A stretch of DNA of 64,000 nt from CAYPFY01 sp964410105 (lineage in GTDB: Bacteria > Bacteroidota > Ignavibacteria > UBA10030 > SZUA-254). Position 1 is the first letter of the stretch. The number at the start of each line of letters is the position of its first letter. The position numbers and the translations under genes are program-made. Location: assembly GCA_964410105.1 (NCBI GenBank), contig CAYPFY010000002.1, positions 186,001-250,000 on the forward strand, given 5' to 3'. Of the stretch, positions 9,236 through 17,578 are shown in pieces. The notes beneath the pieces were generated by a model that saw only the letters and a list, made by a program, of their open reading frames with translations, was not told the origin of the DNA and ran no database searches.

Positions 9236-10990
9236 TCACCCAAGCTCTTCTGCCCCGAATTCGCGTATGAGCGCCCGGACGACGGGATGGTCATGGAACT
9301 CTCCGGTGGTATCGCACGTGGCTTCCGCCTTGCGGTCAGTGGCAGGATTTTTGTTCACGGCCTGAGTACTGGGCTGGACGGGGTCACGGGAAATAATGGT
9401 TTCAAGCTGGACTTTGGCACCGTAAACACGGTGGGCGATGTCCTGAAGAAACTGTCGATTGCGTCGCAGCCCATCCAGATGAAAGTCATCAGGGCAACCT
9501 ATCCGGAGCATATTATTATGGACGTCGACGAGATTAGCCTCACTCAGCATCGTTCCGACGGCGATTCGTTCCTTTCTGGCCTCTTCGACAACGGCAGGCC
9601 ATTTGACGGCGATCTCGTCCGCCGATATAACTCCCGGAATCTCCTCAGAGGGAAGCGCCGCGGTTTCCGCGTGAATGCTTTGAACACCCGGAGAATGAGG
9701 AAGCATGATCTTCCCAGAATTCTCGGGATTGAGGCCGGTGATCATCTGATCGGGGCGGAGCCGGGGCTGGGATGCTCTGACGCTGCCGCTGAGCGGAAGC
9801 TCGGGGGAACGGTCGTCAGGTTTCTTGGGAATGGAGACCGGGGACGTGCCGTTTGCGTTCCTGAGCTCGCCGAGGGCATGCAGCACCCGGGAGATCTCCA
9901 CGCTCGCGTCCATCTTCATCATCAGCATAATGGCGATCTCCAGTTTCAGGCGGATCAGCTGACTCACCCGGAGTGCCGACTCCGTTTCGCTTGCGATCCG
10001 GATCAGGCGCAGCAGATCTGTCTCACTAAAACCCTTCGATTCTTCCTCATATTTTTTCCGATAAAACTCTGACGTCTCTATAAGTTTCGTTGAAGCTGTC
10101 GCCCGGACGACAAGCAAATTCCGGAGATGCAGCGTAAAATTGCTCAGAAACTCTTTCACATCGAAGCCGCCGTTGACGAGCTCATCGACAAGCATCAGTC
10201 CTCCCCTGGCGTCTTTCTCGCGGATGAAGGTCGTCATGCGGAAGAGCATCTCCTCGTCGACCATGCCGAGCATTGAGATGATCTGAGAAGCCGTGATAGT
10301 CTCCCCGCAGAAAGACACGACCTGATCAAAAATGCTCTGAGCATCGCGGAGCGATCCGTCGCCCCGCTTAGCAATGAGCATCAGCGCGTCATCTGCAATA
10401 GTGATCCCTTCCCTACCCGCGATGAAGCGGAGCCGTTCGATTATCTCGTCGATCGTGATTCGGCGAAAGTCGAACCGCTGGCACCGGGAGAGGATTGTAG
10501 GAGGGAGCTTATGGACTTCCGTCGTTGCGAAAATGAAGATAACATAGGGCGGTGGTTCCTCGAGGGTCTTCAGGAGAGCGTTAAACGCCTCCTTCGTCAG
10601 CATGTGCACTTCGTCAATGATGTAGACCTTATACTTACCCTTAGCCGGGCCATAACGAACGGCCTCACGAAGATTCCGAATCTCGTTGACTCCGCGATTA
10701 GACGCACCATCGATCTCGAACACGTTGACGCTGCGTCCCTCGCTGATCTCATGGCAGAGTTCGCACTCGTTATCGGGGTTTTGGGTGATAGGGTGAAGGC
10801 AATTGATAGCCTTGGCGAGAATCCGGGCTGTAGATGTTTTGCCAACTCCCCGCGGCCCGCTGAAGAGATACGCATGAGAGAGTCGGTTGGTCGCGATCGC
10901 GTTGCGGAGGGTCGTCGTCACATGGGTTTGACCCACCATGTCATCGAAGACCGAGGGTCGCCATTTCCGGGCAGTCACGAGATAGCTCAT
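9236..10990 (-). CDS. dnaX: DNA polymerase III subunit gamma/tau
   Basis: ATPase of the clamp-loader complex (584 residues). Domains: AAA+ module with Walker A GPRGVGKT (45-52), Walker B YIIDEVHML (about 125) and sensor ATTEVHKLPPTI-SRC, lid and collar domains to about 370, then a low-conservation tau-like tail. One oddity is the zinc module. Families usually show Cys at 64, 73, 76 and 79; here 64, 76 and 79 are Cys but 73 is Asp (PDNECELC). The start overlaps no other gene, with GGAG 13 bases upstream. The promoter at 11085-11113 gives a leader of about 90 bases. It heads an operon with the PorV-like gene and the lipoprotein. Confidence 0.96.
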   Translation of the reverse strand: MSYLVTARKWRPSVFDDMVGQTHVTTTLRNAIATNRLSHAYLFSGPRGVGKTSTARILAKAINCLHPITQNPDNECELCHEISEGRSVNVFEIDGASNRGVNEIRNLREAVRYGPAKGKYKVYIIDEVHMLTKEAFNALLKTLEEPPPYVIFIFATTEVHKLPPTILSRCQRFDFRRITIDEIIERLRFIAGREGITIADDALMLIAKRGDGSLRDAQSIFDQVVSFCGETITASQIISMLGMVDEEMLFRMTTFIREKDARGGLMLVDELVNGGFDVKEFLSNFTLHLRNLLVVRATASTKLIETSEFYRKKYEEESKGFSETDLLRLIRIASETESALRVSQLIRLKLEIAIMLMMKMDASVEISRVLHALGELRNANGTSPVSIPKKPDDRSPELPLSGSVRASQPRLRPDQMITGLNPENSGKIMLPHSPGVQSIHAETAALPSEEIPGVISADEIAVKWPAVVEEARKERIAVGTMLSEANLVDVHNNMLRIGCPDDFHLDGLRRNRQFLQDIAHRVYGAKVQLETIISRDPVQPSTQAVNKNPATDRKAEATCDTTGEFHDHPVVRALIREFGAEELG

Positions 10991-11084
10991 AAAGACGTCA
11001 ACTCCACGTAGACACAGATAGCTTTCTGCACGGCAAGCAGGCGGAGCGGGCAGAACACATTAGTATTCCAGATATCGCAGCCAT

Positions 11085-11113
11085 AATATACCCGAATACT
11101 TGCAGATATTCAA
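11085..11113 (-). promoter_or_regulatory. Promoter of dnaX operon
   Basis: Read on the minus strand: TTGAAT (11108-11113), exactly 17 bases, then TATATT (11085-11090). Four of six and five of six bases match the sigma-70 consensus. It points toward dnaX, about 95 bases upstream of its ATG. Confidence 0.7.
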
Positions 11114-11204
11114 CACCGGGCGAAAGTGAAAACCACGGGGATGCTGATCGTCGCTGAAGGGCCCTGGGGGGCAGGCAAGCTCTTCTGATGACAGATGATT
11201 TTGC

Positions 11205-11210
11205 TATATT
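11205..11210 (+). promoter_or_regulatory. Candidate -10 element for leaderless M14 peptidase gene
   Basis: TATATT ends exactly six bases before the ATG at 11217, and no Shine-Dalgarno is visible. The position fits a transcript that starts at or next to the ATG. No convincing -35 is seen 17 bases upstream (CTTCTG). Confidence 0.4.
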
Positions 11211-11216
11211 GGGACT

Positions 11217-12362
11217 ATGCCGAAGGCTCTGCGTATTGAATCTCTGTTTGATCACTATGATTCATACCGAGTCCCGGAATTCCCGGCACGAAAATTTCCC
11301 CCCGAACTCTTCCACGACGTCGCGGACCGGCTCATCAGAGAATCCGGCGGGTTGGTGTCAGCCAGGCAGCTTGGACAGTCTTACGAAGGACGTCCGATCC
11401 GGCACATCACCACCGGAACGGGGCCCGTGGCCCTTCTCCTCTGGTCGCAGATGCACGGGGACGAATCAACGGGAACGATGGCCATAGCCGACATCCTCCA
11501 CGCGCTGATCCTGACTCGCGAGGCTGTGACGACCCGAAAGATCCTTTCCGCCCTGACATTGCACTTCGTGCCAATGCTGAATCCGGACGGTGCCGCCCGT
11601 TTTCAACGTCGCACGGCCCAAGGCATTGACATGAACCGGGATGCGCACGCCCAGCGCACGCCCGAGGCCCGGCTCCTCGCCGCGCTTCAGCACCGGCTGA
11701 AGCCCGACTACGGATTCAATCTCCACGACCAGGAACTGAGTACGGTGGGATCGACCAAAAACCTGACGGCGATCGCCGTGCTGGCGCCCGCATACGAAGC
11801 GGAAAAAAGTTACAACCCCACGAGAACACGGGGCAAGCAGATCGCCTCATTCATCGCGTCGATCACCGATACTCAAGCGCCGGGAAGCATCGCGCGCTAT
11901 GATGATAGCTACGAGCCCCGGGCATTCGGCGACAATTTTCAGAAGTGGGGAACGAGCACTATTCTCATCGAATCCGGGCATGCGCGGAATGATGAGCAAA
12001 AGGATTTCATCAGAAAGCTGAACGTCGTGGCTCTTATGTCGAGCTTTGGCCTGATAGCCGACGGGGCCGTCGGGAAGGTGGATACCCGCTTTTACGATAC
12101 CCTTCCGCTCAACGGCAAACGTGCCTACGACCTGATCGTGCGAGGCATCCTTATCGAAGACGGGAACGGGGAACGGCTGGCGGCGGACCTAGGAATTTCC
12201 CATCAAGTTGACACACACTCCGAGCCCCCGCCGAGGCTTGTTGACATCGGCGATCTCCACACCCACGCGAGCCTGACGGAAATCGATGGACAGGAAAAAA
12301 TCCTTCCCCGCTCGCTCGTGAGACTTGGCGAGCCATTTGACTGGAGAGCGCACTTCGGATAA
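11217..12362 (+). CDS. M14-family zinc carboxypeptidase
   Basis: A 381-residue metallopeptidase of the M14 (carboxypeptidase A) superfamily. Zinc ligands H80 and E83 (MHGDEST), third ligand H170 (FNLHDQ), substrate-binding NRD at 140-142 and catalytic E252 (ILIESG) are all in place, so it should be active. There is no signal peptide, which suggests a cytoplasmic role such as trimming peptides or an amidated substrate. The last 80 residues form a small beta domain. The gene is monocistronic, convergent with the Yip1-like gene three bases downstream. It lacks a Shine-Dalgarno and may be leaderless. The natural substrate cannot be told from the sequence. Confidence 0.88.
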   Translation: MPKALRIESLFDHYDSYRVPEFPARKFPPELFHDVADRLIRESGGLVSARQLGQSYEGRPIRHITTGTGPVALLLWSQMHGDESTGTMAIADILHALILTREAVTTRKILSALTLHFVPMLNPDGAARFQRRTAQGIDMNRDAHAQRTPEARLLAALQHRLKPDYGFNLHDQELSTVGSTKNLTAIAVLAPAYEAEKSYNPTRTRGKQIASFIASITDTQAPGSIARYDDSYEPRAFGDNFQKWGTSTILIESGHARNDEQKDFIRKLNVVALMSSFGLIADGAVGKVDTRFYDTLPLNGKRAYDLIVRGILIEDGNGERLAADLGISHQVDTHSEPPPRLVDIGDLHTHASLTEIDGQEKILPRSLVRLGEPFDWRAHFG

Positions 12363-12365
12363 CAC

Positions 12366-13106
12366 TCACATGATGCCCCAGCCTGTCAGCCCCGAGAAAA
12401 CTACGAACACGGCCCACAGACCGAACGCGACCCCCATTCCTGTCCGGACAGCCTTCCCTGAGATCTGAGAAAACCCCAGGCCTATCAGTGCAGTCTGCCA
12501 CAGGCCGAACACGGTGACCGACGCGACCAGCTTATGCGCGGTATTGTGCCGATCATACGATCCGAGAAGGAGCAGGGAACCGCCGGGAGAGGCGTGGATT
12601 GTATCGAAAGCGTGCATAAGAAGGAGAGTGATAATCGAGCCGAGCACGCCGATAAGGGAAGACAGGCCGAACATCTCGAGCATCTTCTTATAGGACGGGT
12701 TCCCCTTCAGAATGAGTTTCGCCGTCGCCCACAGGACAAGCGCCCCACCGAATAGGACGGCTAGCGGAGCGATTACAGCGCCCACGAGCCCCGTGAACAT
12801 GACGATGCTTGAGGAAGCCATAAATTCCTTCGCCCGGTCAGCCTGTTCCTGAGTCATCTTCCCCTTCTCAACCTGCTCCTGCATATCTTGAATACGAGGC
12901 TCAAACATCTGATCACGAAGAGACTGATTCGAAAAAAGTGAATAGGTGAAGACGACGGCGATCAGGATCGAGAAACAGAGAGGTACGAGCCATGAGGTTG
13001 TTTGAGGAGGTGCGGAGGCCAATTCCGCGAATAATTCCGATGGTGCCGTGAAAACATTGGTCATTCTGGTGACGAACGATGAGACGGCCGGCTGTTGAGA
13101 GTCCAT
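12366..13106 (-). CDS. Yip1-family integral membrane protein
   Basis: A 246-residue membrane protein with five predicted helices (about 35-57, 95-125, 145-175, 190-212 and 222-244) and the Yip1-like N-terminal block FTAPSELFAELA (about 18-29). Bacterial Yip1 proteins are widespread and their function is unknown. A longer frame reaches 13157, but that start falls inside the -35 box of the promoter at 13129-13157. The ATG at 13106 has GGAGG five to six bases upstream, so it is the better choice. A cytoplasmic or periplasmic loop at about 60-90 is highly charged (QDMQEQVEKGKMTQEQADRA). Confidence 0.85.
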   Translation of the reverse strand: MDSQQPAVSSFVTRMTNVFTAPSELFAELASAPPQTTSWLVPLCFSILIAVVFTYSLFSNQSLRDQMFEPRIQDMQEQVEKGKMTQEQADRAKEFMASSSIVMFTGLVGAVIAPLAVLFGGALVLWATAKLILKGNPSYKKMLEMFGLSSLIGVLGSIITLLLMHAFDTIHASPGGSLLLLGSYDRHNTAHKLVASVTVFGLWQTALIGLGFSQISGKAVRTGMGVAFGLWAVFVVFSGLTGWGIM

Positions 13107-13128
13107 TCTTCCCTCCATTTTTTGCCGA

Positions 13129-13157
13129 ATAGTAGCAAGAATTTCCATGACAGTCAA
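13129..13157 (-). promoter_or_regulatory. Promoter of Yip1-family gene
   Basis: Minus strand: TTGACT (13152-13157), 17 bases, TACTAT (13129-13134). It lies just ahead of the GGAGG-supported ATG at 13106 and rules out a start farther upstream. Confidence 0.7.
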
Positions 13158-13172
13158 AAAACCCGGTAATCC

Positions 13173-13201
13173 TTGATTTTCTTACTGTGCTTTAGTACCT
13201 T
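13173..13201 (+). promoter_or_regulatory. Promoter of the 184-residue hypothetical gene
   Basis: TTGATT (13173-13178), 17 bases, TACCTT (13196-13201). It is divergent from the Yip1 promoter and about 120 bases upstream of the ATG at 13321. The leader contains a short frame at 13302-13334 with a strong Shine-Dalgarno. Confidence 0.55.
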
Positions 13202-13320
13202 GACCGTGGTAGGTTTCATACCGATCTCTCCAAAGAATCGTGATTTCCTTTCCGCGATCTTCACGACGACACAGATAATCTTCTCAGCCGGGAGGCATTC
13301 ATGATTGGTGGCACGAGACA

Positions 13321-13875
13321 ATGTCGAAACTGACTGTGGATGAAATACGGAAGCGGTTTGAGACGTCGAATGAATTCAATGAGATCTTCGATGCGTTTCA
13401 GCAGGCCCTTCAGCAACATCTTGACGACATTGAACTCTACCGATTGCTGTTCTGGAACCACACCTTGACTCCGGCGGAGCTTTGTCTCTTCGGCGAAAAG
13501 CTGTCAAAGGATTTTTCTCACCTCGCTTATGATGTGTTCATGTGGCTTGCCAATGTCTTTGAAGTCACTTATGCGATGTATGACAACTATGAGCTTGCCC
13601 TTGAGTATTACAAAAAGGCAGCCGACACCAGGCCCGCCGAACTCACCCCTTACACGCAGGCAGCCGATTGCTATGAGCCCGATCTCAACATCCCGCCCCT
13701 GAACCAGCTCATCGAATTCCTCAAACGGGGCCTTGCGACCGTCAGCACGCCGAAATCGCTGTACGAGCGCCTTGCGCATCTCTACGATCTGGCCGGGAAC
13801 GACGAGATGAGCATGTTTTTCAGACGTAAGCTTGCCGAGGACCAGCACCCGGGCGAAATTCCTCCCCCTGTTTAA
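13321..13875 (+). CDS. Hypothetical TPR-like helical protein
   Basis: A 184-residue soluble protein without signal peptide, not recognised as a named family. It is strongly helical. The segment about 85-180 has TPR-like spacing (ALEYYKKAADTRP, YTQAADCYEP, LYERLAHLYDLAGN), so it probably makes protein-protein contacts. The start has only a distant GGTGG; a ten-codon frame beginning at 13302 with GGGAGG overlaps the start in another frame and could couple translation. It stands alone between the divergent Yip1 gene and the methyltransferase gene 144 bases downstream. Confidence 0.75.
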   Translation: MSKLTVDEIRKRFETSNEFNEIFDAFQQALQQHLDDIELYRLLFWNHTLTPAELCLFGEKLSKDFSHLAYDVFMWLANVFEVTYAMYDNYELALEYYKKAADTRPAELTPYTQAADCYEPDLNIPPLNQLIEFLKRGLATVSTPKSLYERLAHLYDLAGNDEMSMFFRRKLAEDQHPGEIPPPV

Positions 13876-14019
13876 TGAGCGGGCTCCACATTCTTTTCAG
13901 GACACATTTCAACCTGCGGGCGGGCGCAAGGCCGGACAGGAAGATCTTTCCGGCACGGGCCGAACCCGAACTGCCTCTTATCACTTCGCAAGAATCGGCA
14001 TCAGACTCATTGATCCCTG

Positions 14020-14592
14020 ATGACGGAGCGACGAGAAGAAAAACTCCTTAACGTCCTCCGACACCGGCAATCCGACCTCACGGTCGTCATGGAGGAAATC
14101 CATGATCCGCATAACGTCAGCGCCATCCTCCGGAGCGCAGATGCCGTCGGCGTCCTCGAGGTTCAACTCATCTATGTCAAAAATAAATTTCCAAAAATAG
14201 GAAAGAAAAGCTCGGCAAGCGCCATGAAATGGGTAACCCGGAGACCATTCACGTCGGTTGAATCCTGTTATCACCGACTCCGCAGCGAAGGTTTTGCCAT
14301 TTACACGACGCACCTCGGACAGGGAAGCAAATCGCTCTATGAGCTCGACCTGACAAAAAACGTTGCCCTCGTGTTCGGAAACGAGCATGAGGGCGTATCA
14401 GAGGAAGCAAGGAGACTTGCTGATGGCAATTTTCAGATTCCTATGTCAGGGATGATTGCAAGCCTCAACGTTTCCGTTGCCTGCGCGGTGTCTCTTTATG
14501 AGGCATTCCGGCAAAGAATGGCCCTGGGTCGCGCGACCCTTCTCGACGACGAGAAGCTCGGCAAGCTTTTTGATGAATGGAAAAGGAAGTAA
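14020..14592 (+). CDS. TrmH-type tRNA 2'-O-methyltransferase
   Basis: A 190-residue SpoU/TrmH-family RNA methyltransferase that binds S-adenosylmethionine in a trefoil-knot SPOUT fold. All three family motifs are visible: motif 1 HDPHNVSAILRSADAVG (about 28-44) with its Asn and Arg, motif 2 ALVFGNEHEGVS (about 115-126) and motif 3 IPMSGMIASLNVSVA (about 140-154). Length and motif order fit TrmH (Gm18 of tRNA) rather than the larger rRNA enzymes, but the target is not certain from sequence. No Shine-Dalgarno is obvious. Its end overlaps the start of the alpha/beta hydrolase gene by 16 bases. Confidence 0.9.
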   Translation: MTERREEKLLNVLRHRQSDLTVVMEEIHDPHNVSAILRSADAVGVLEVQLIYVKNKFPKIGKKSSASAMKWVTRRPFTSVESCYHRLRSEGFAIYTTHLGQGSKSLYELDLTKNVALVFGNEHEGVSEEARRLADGNFQIPMSGMIASLNVSVACAVSLYEAFRQRMALGRATLLDDEKLGKLFDEWKRK

Positions 14593-15404
14593 AGGCCCAC
14601 GCGCGTGATATCAGCATCGATGGGATCCGCACGCGCGTGGAGCTCTCAGGTTCGGGGTCTCCCCTCCTCTTGATACACGGATTGGGAGGTCCACTGATTT
14701 GGCAGCGCGTTACAGGGCTGCTCTCCCAATCGTTTCGCGTGGCAAACCTTCACCTACCGGGTTTCGGGGAATCGGAGTGTGCCCGGAATCCGTACAGCAC
14801 CAGAGACTATACGCGATTCGTTCTCAGAGTTCTCAAGGAACTCCCATGTGAATACCCGACGATCGTCGGCACGTCCTACGGAGGAGAAATTGGACTTCAC
14901 CTTGGACTCGACGATGACGCTCAGGTTAATAAACTCGTCCTCATAAACCCGACAGGATTCCACAAGCACAGCGCTTCGCTCTCCCGGCTCCTGGAATGGA
15001 GTCTCCTCCGTCGCTTTGCCGCTCGGATCATACTAAACAGGCGGCTGGCGTGTCACCTTGGTAGACTCTCGTTTTATGATCTGTCGAAGCGGCCGAACGA
15101 TTTATGCCTTGAGTTTAACAGGCAGATCATTAAAAAAGGGAAGCCTGAAGCCTTCCTCAATGTGGTGCAGAACGTCGTCATGGGTTCCGGTGACCCTTGG
15201 GAGCTTCTCGGGAAAACCCGTAGGCCCCTGCTCATGATTTGGGCAAGCGACGACCGTATCCTGCCGCTTCCTCGAGAATCCGACAGAGCCCAGGGTTCGC
15301 TCATTACCACCAAAATTTTTCCGAAGTGCGGTCATTCCCTTCCCCTGGAAAAACCGGCAGAGCTTTGCGAATTGATAGAAGCCTTCACACGCGATCCACT
15401 TTAA
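14577..15404 (+). CDS. Alpha/beta-fold hydrolase
   Basis: A 275-residue alpha/beta hydrolase. The oxyanion-hole motif HGLGGP (34-39), nucleophile elbow GTSYGG (Ser100), acid in ASDDRI (D225 or D226) and catalytic His253 in KCGHSLPLEKP give a complete triad. A cap domain lies at about 125-200. There is no signal peptide, so it acts in the cytoplasm. The substrate is unknown; the family includes esterases, lactonases and C-C hydrolases. It overlaps the methyltransferase gene and is convergent with pyk, whose 3' end overlaps its own by 20 bases. Confidence 0.87.
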   Translation: MEKEVKAHARDISIDGIRTRVELSGSGSPLLLIHGLGGPLIWQRVTGLLSQSFRVANLHLPGFGESECARNPYSTRDYTRFVLRVLKELPCEYPTIVGTSYGGEIGLHLGLDDDAQVNKLVLINPTGFHKHSASLSRLLEWSLLRRFAARIILNRRLACHLGRLSFYDLSKRPNDLCLEFNRQIIKKGKPEAFLNVVQNVVMGSGDPWELLGKTRRPLLMIWASDDRILPLPRESDRAQGSLITTKIFPKCGHSLPLEKPAELCELIEAFTRDPL

Positions 15405-16827
15405 TCGTGTTGGTGGGATGTCCCTCGAACAAGGGTATACCCGCAAGCATCACAATCGTCTCCCCGTGGTTAATAAAGCCCTCGTCAAGGAGTTGTTCCT
15501 GAATTCTCTTAAAGGTCGCATCAGTGTCCTTCTTGAGGTCCTCCACGATAAGCCCACGTATGCCCCAGACAAGGTTCAAGCGCCTCATTATCTTTTCCCG
15601 ATCCGTAACGGCGATGATCCGCGCGGGGGGACGGAATTTCGCCACGTGCGTAGCAGTCGACCCAGAATGCGTGAGGACGACGATCGTTGGCGCTTTTAGA
15701 TTATAGGCAAGTACACACGCTGAGCGGCTGAGCGGATCATACTCGTGGATGAGCGGGAGCCAATCCGGGTTGAAGACCGCGTGCTGTCCCACCTGCTCCT
15801 CCGTTTTACGGATAATCCGGTCCATCACCTCGACCGCCTCGACAGGGTATTTTCCCACCGATGTCTCGGCGCTCAGCATAACGGCATCAGCCCCGTCGAG
15901 GACTGCATTAGCCACGTCGCTCGCCTCGGCGCGGGTCGGGCGGGGGCTATTGATCATCGACTCCAGCATCTGGGTAGCGATAATAACCGGTTTTCCTATC
16001 TCATTGCACTTTCGGGCAATCATCTTCTGCAGGAGGGGAACATCCTCGCTCGGCAGCTCGACCCCGAGATCTCCCCGCGCGACCATAATCGCATCCGCTT
16101 CCTTAAGGATCTCATCGATATTAGTGATCGCTTCACCCTTTTCGATCTTCGCAATGATCGGAATCTTGCGTCCTTTCGGCCCGTTCTCGATGATGAAATC
16201 CCGGAGCACCGCCACGTCGTGCGCGCGCCGGACGAAAGAAAGGGCGACATAGTCGACATCATTTTCGAACGTGAAGCGGAGATCCTCCTTATCCTTCTCG
16301 GTCAGGGATGGCGCGCTCACGGTCACCCCGGGGAGATTGATGCCCTTATGTGAGGAGAGGACTCCCCCTGTGACAACATTCAGGATGACATCCGTATCGG
16401 TCACCCGGAGGGCCCGTAGTTCAATCTTGCCGTCGTCAAGAAGCACACAATCCCCCGGCCGGACATCCTTCGGAAGATTTTTGTACGTGGTAGAGAGCAC
16501 CCTCTCCGCTGCATTGTCATTAGCGACAGTAATTGTCACGGTCTCGCCCGGATTCAGACGGATTTCGGGTGGATGGAGCTCCCCGACCCGTATCTTCGGA
16601 CCCTGCAAGTCCTGGATCACACTCACGGGTTCGCCCGATTTGGACGCCGCATTTTGAAGGTTTTTCAGAGTTTTCAGATGCTCGTCGTGTGTCCCGTGGG
16701 AAAAGTTAATACGGGCAACATCCATGCCCGCGTGGATGAGGCGGCTGATTTGTTCCGCGGAGGAGGACGCTGGGCCGAGCGTGCAAACAATCTTGGTCCT
16801 GGCAAAATTCTGGCTTGTCGCGATCAT
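15385..16827 (-). CDS. pyk: Pyruvate kinase
   Basis: Converts phosphoenolpyruvate and ADP to pyruvate and ATP at the end of glycolysis. The 480-residue length is standard. Visible motifs: KIVCTLGPASSS (about 12-23), INFSHGTHDEH (39-49), the catalytic-loop IIAKIEKGEAI (about 220-230) and MVARGDLGVELP, then IATQMLESM and the DGADAVMLSAETSVG block, followed by a C-terminal allosteric domain with VVLTHSGSTA. The start ATG overlaps the stop of the sirtuin gene by four bases (ATGA), so translation is probably coupled. Last gene of the acylase-sirtuin-pyk operon. Confidence 0.96.
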   Translation of the reverse strand: MIATSQNFARTKIVCTLGPASSSAEQISRLIHAGMDVARINFSHGTHDEHLKTLKNLQNAASKSGEPVSVIQDLQGPKIRVGELHPPEIRLNPGETVTITVANDNAAERVLSTTYKNLPKDVRPGDCVLLDDGKIELRALRVTDTDVILNVVTGGVLSSHKGINLPGVTVSAPSLTEKDKEDLRFTFENDVDYVALSFVRRAHDVAVLRDFIIENGPKGRKIPIIAKIEKGEAITNIDEILKEADAIMVARGDLGVELPSEDVPLLQKMIARKCNEIGKPVIIATQMLESMINSPRPTRAEASDVANAVLDGADAVMLSAETSVGKYPVEAVEVMDRIIRKTEEQVGQHAVFNPDWLPLIHEYDPLSRSACVLAYNLKAPTIVVLTHSGSTATHVAKFRPPARIIAVTDREKIMRRLNLVWGIRGLIVEDLKKDTDATFKRIQEQLLDEGFINHGETIVMLAGIPLFEGHPTNTIKVDRV

Positions 16828-17576
16828 GGGGAACCGTGTTTATGTCCTGGATGAGGAATCGAAAGGAGTCGGGGAAGAACCGAGGCCGATTTCCCGCAGA
16901 TGAATTCGTCGGCCTTGGAGGTAAGCTCGGTCGGCTCAACATTTATTTCAACGAAATAGGCACCCGCTCTCTTAGCAATTGAAGGAAGTGATGCTGCCGG
17001 ATAGACCACGCCGGAGGTACCAATCGAGAAGAACACTTCGGCGCGCTCGGCGGCAGAGACAGATCGATTCCAGATATCGCCGGGAATAAGCTCGCCGAAC
17101 CAGACCACGTCGGGACGAATCAATCCACTGCAGAAGTCACACCGTGGGACAGCCTCCTTCAAGGCGGTAGCATCATTGGGAAAATCCCGGCCGCAGCCTA
17201 TGCAGAAATTTCGTTCAATACTACCGTGGAGTTCGTATACCGTTCTGCTCCCGGCCCGCTGATGAAGGTTATCAATATTCTGAGTAATCACCGAGAAGTC
17301 TTTGAAAAGATTCTCCATCTCTGCGATGGCGTAGTGACCAGGATTAGGCACGACGGAGGATACGATCGTCATCCGGTGCCGGTACCATTCCCAGACAAGC
17401 CGGGGATCACGCATGAAAGCATCAAAATTTGCGAGCTCCTCGACCTTGAACTTTTTCCAGAGGCCCTCCTTACCGCGAAAGGTCGGGACTCCACTCTCGG
17501 CTGATATCCCGGCGCCGGTGAAAACCGTTACAGATTCTGCATTGCTAAGGCGGGAGGCGAGAGCTCTCGAAAACAT
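16824..17576 (-). CDS. Sir2-family NAD-dependent protein deacylase
   Basis: A 250-residue sirtuin. NAD-binding GAGISAESGVPTFRG (21-35), TQNIDNLHQRAGS and the catalytic His in ELHGS are intact. Two CxxC pairs (CIGC, CDFC) bind the structural zinc. Tyr65 and Arg68 (WYRHR) form the YxxR pair of class III sirtuins of the SIRT5/CobB type, which remove succinyl and other acidic acyl groups as well as acetyl. It is encoded between an acylase-like hydrolase (two-base gap) and pyruvate kinase (four-base overlap). Regulation of central enzymes is a plausible but unproven role. Confidence 0.92.
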   Translation of the reverse strand: MFSRALASRLSNAESVTVFTGAGISAESGVPTFRGKEGLWKKFKVEELANFDAFMRDPRLVWEWYRHRMTIVSSVVPNPGHYAIAEMENLFKDFSVITQNIDNLHQRAGSRTVYELHGSIERNFCIGCGRDFPNDATALKEAVPRCDFCSGLIRPDVVWFGELIPGDIWNRSVSAAERAEVFFSIGTSGVVYPAASLPSIAKRAGAYFVEINVEPTELTSKADEFICGKSASVLPRLLSIPHPGHKHGSP

Positions 17577-17578
17577 GT

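Noticed and set aside
9287..10072. 261-codon open frame on the plus strand
   Set aside because: It is antisense to dnaX over its whole length, with no family motif and no start signals.
15745..16353. 202-codon open frame on the plus strand
   Set aside because: It lies inside pyk on the opposite strand; composition (Arg/His/Asp-rich) is that of a shadow frame.
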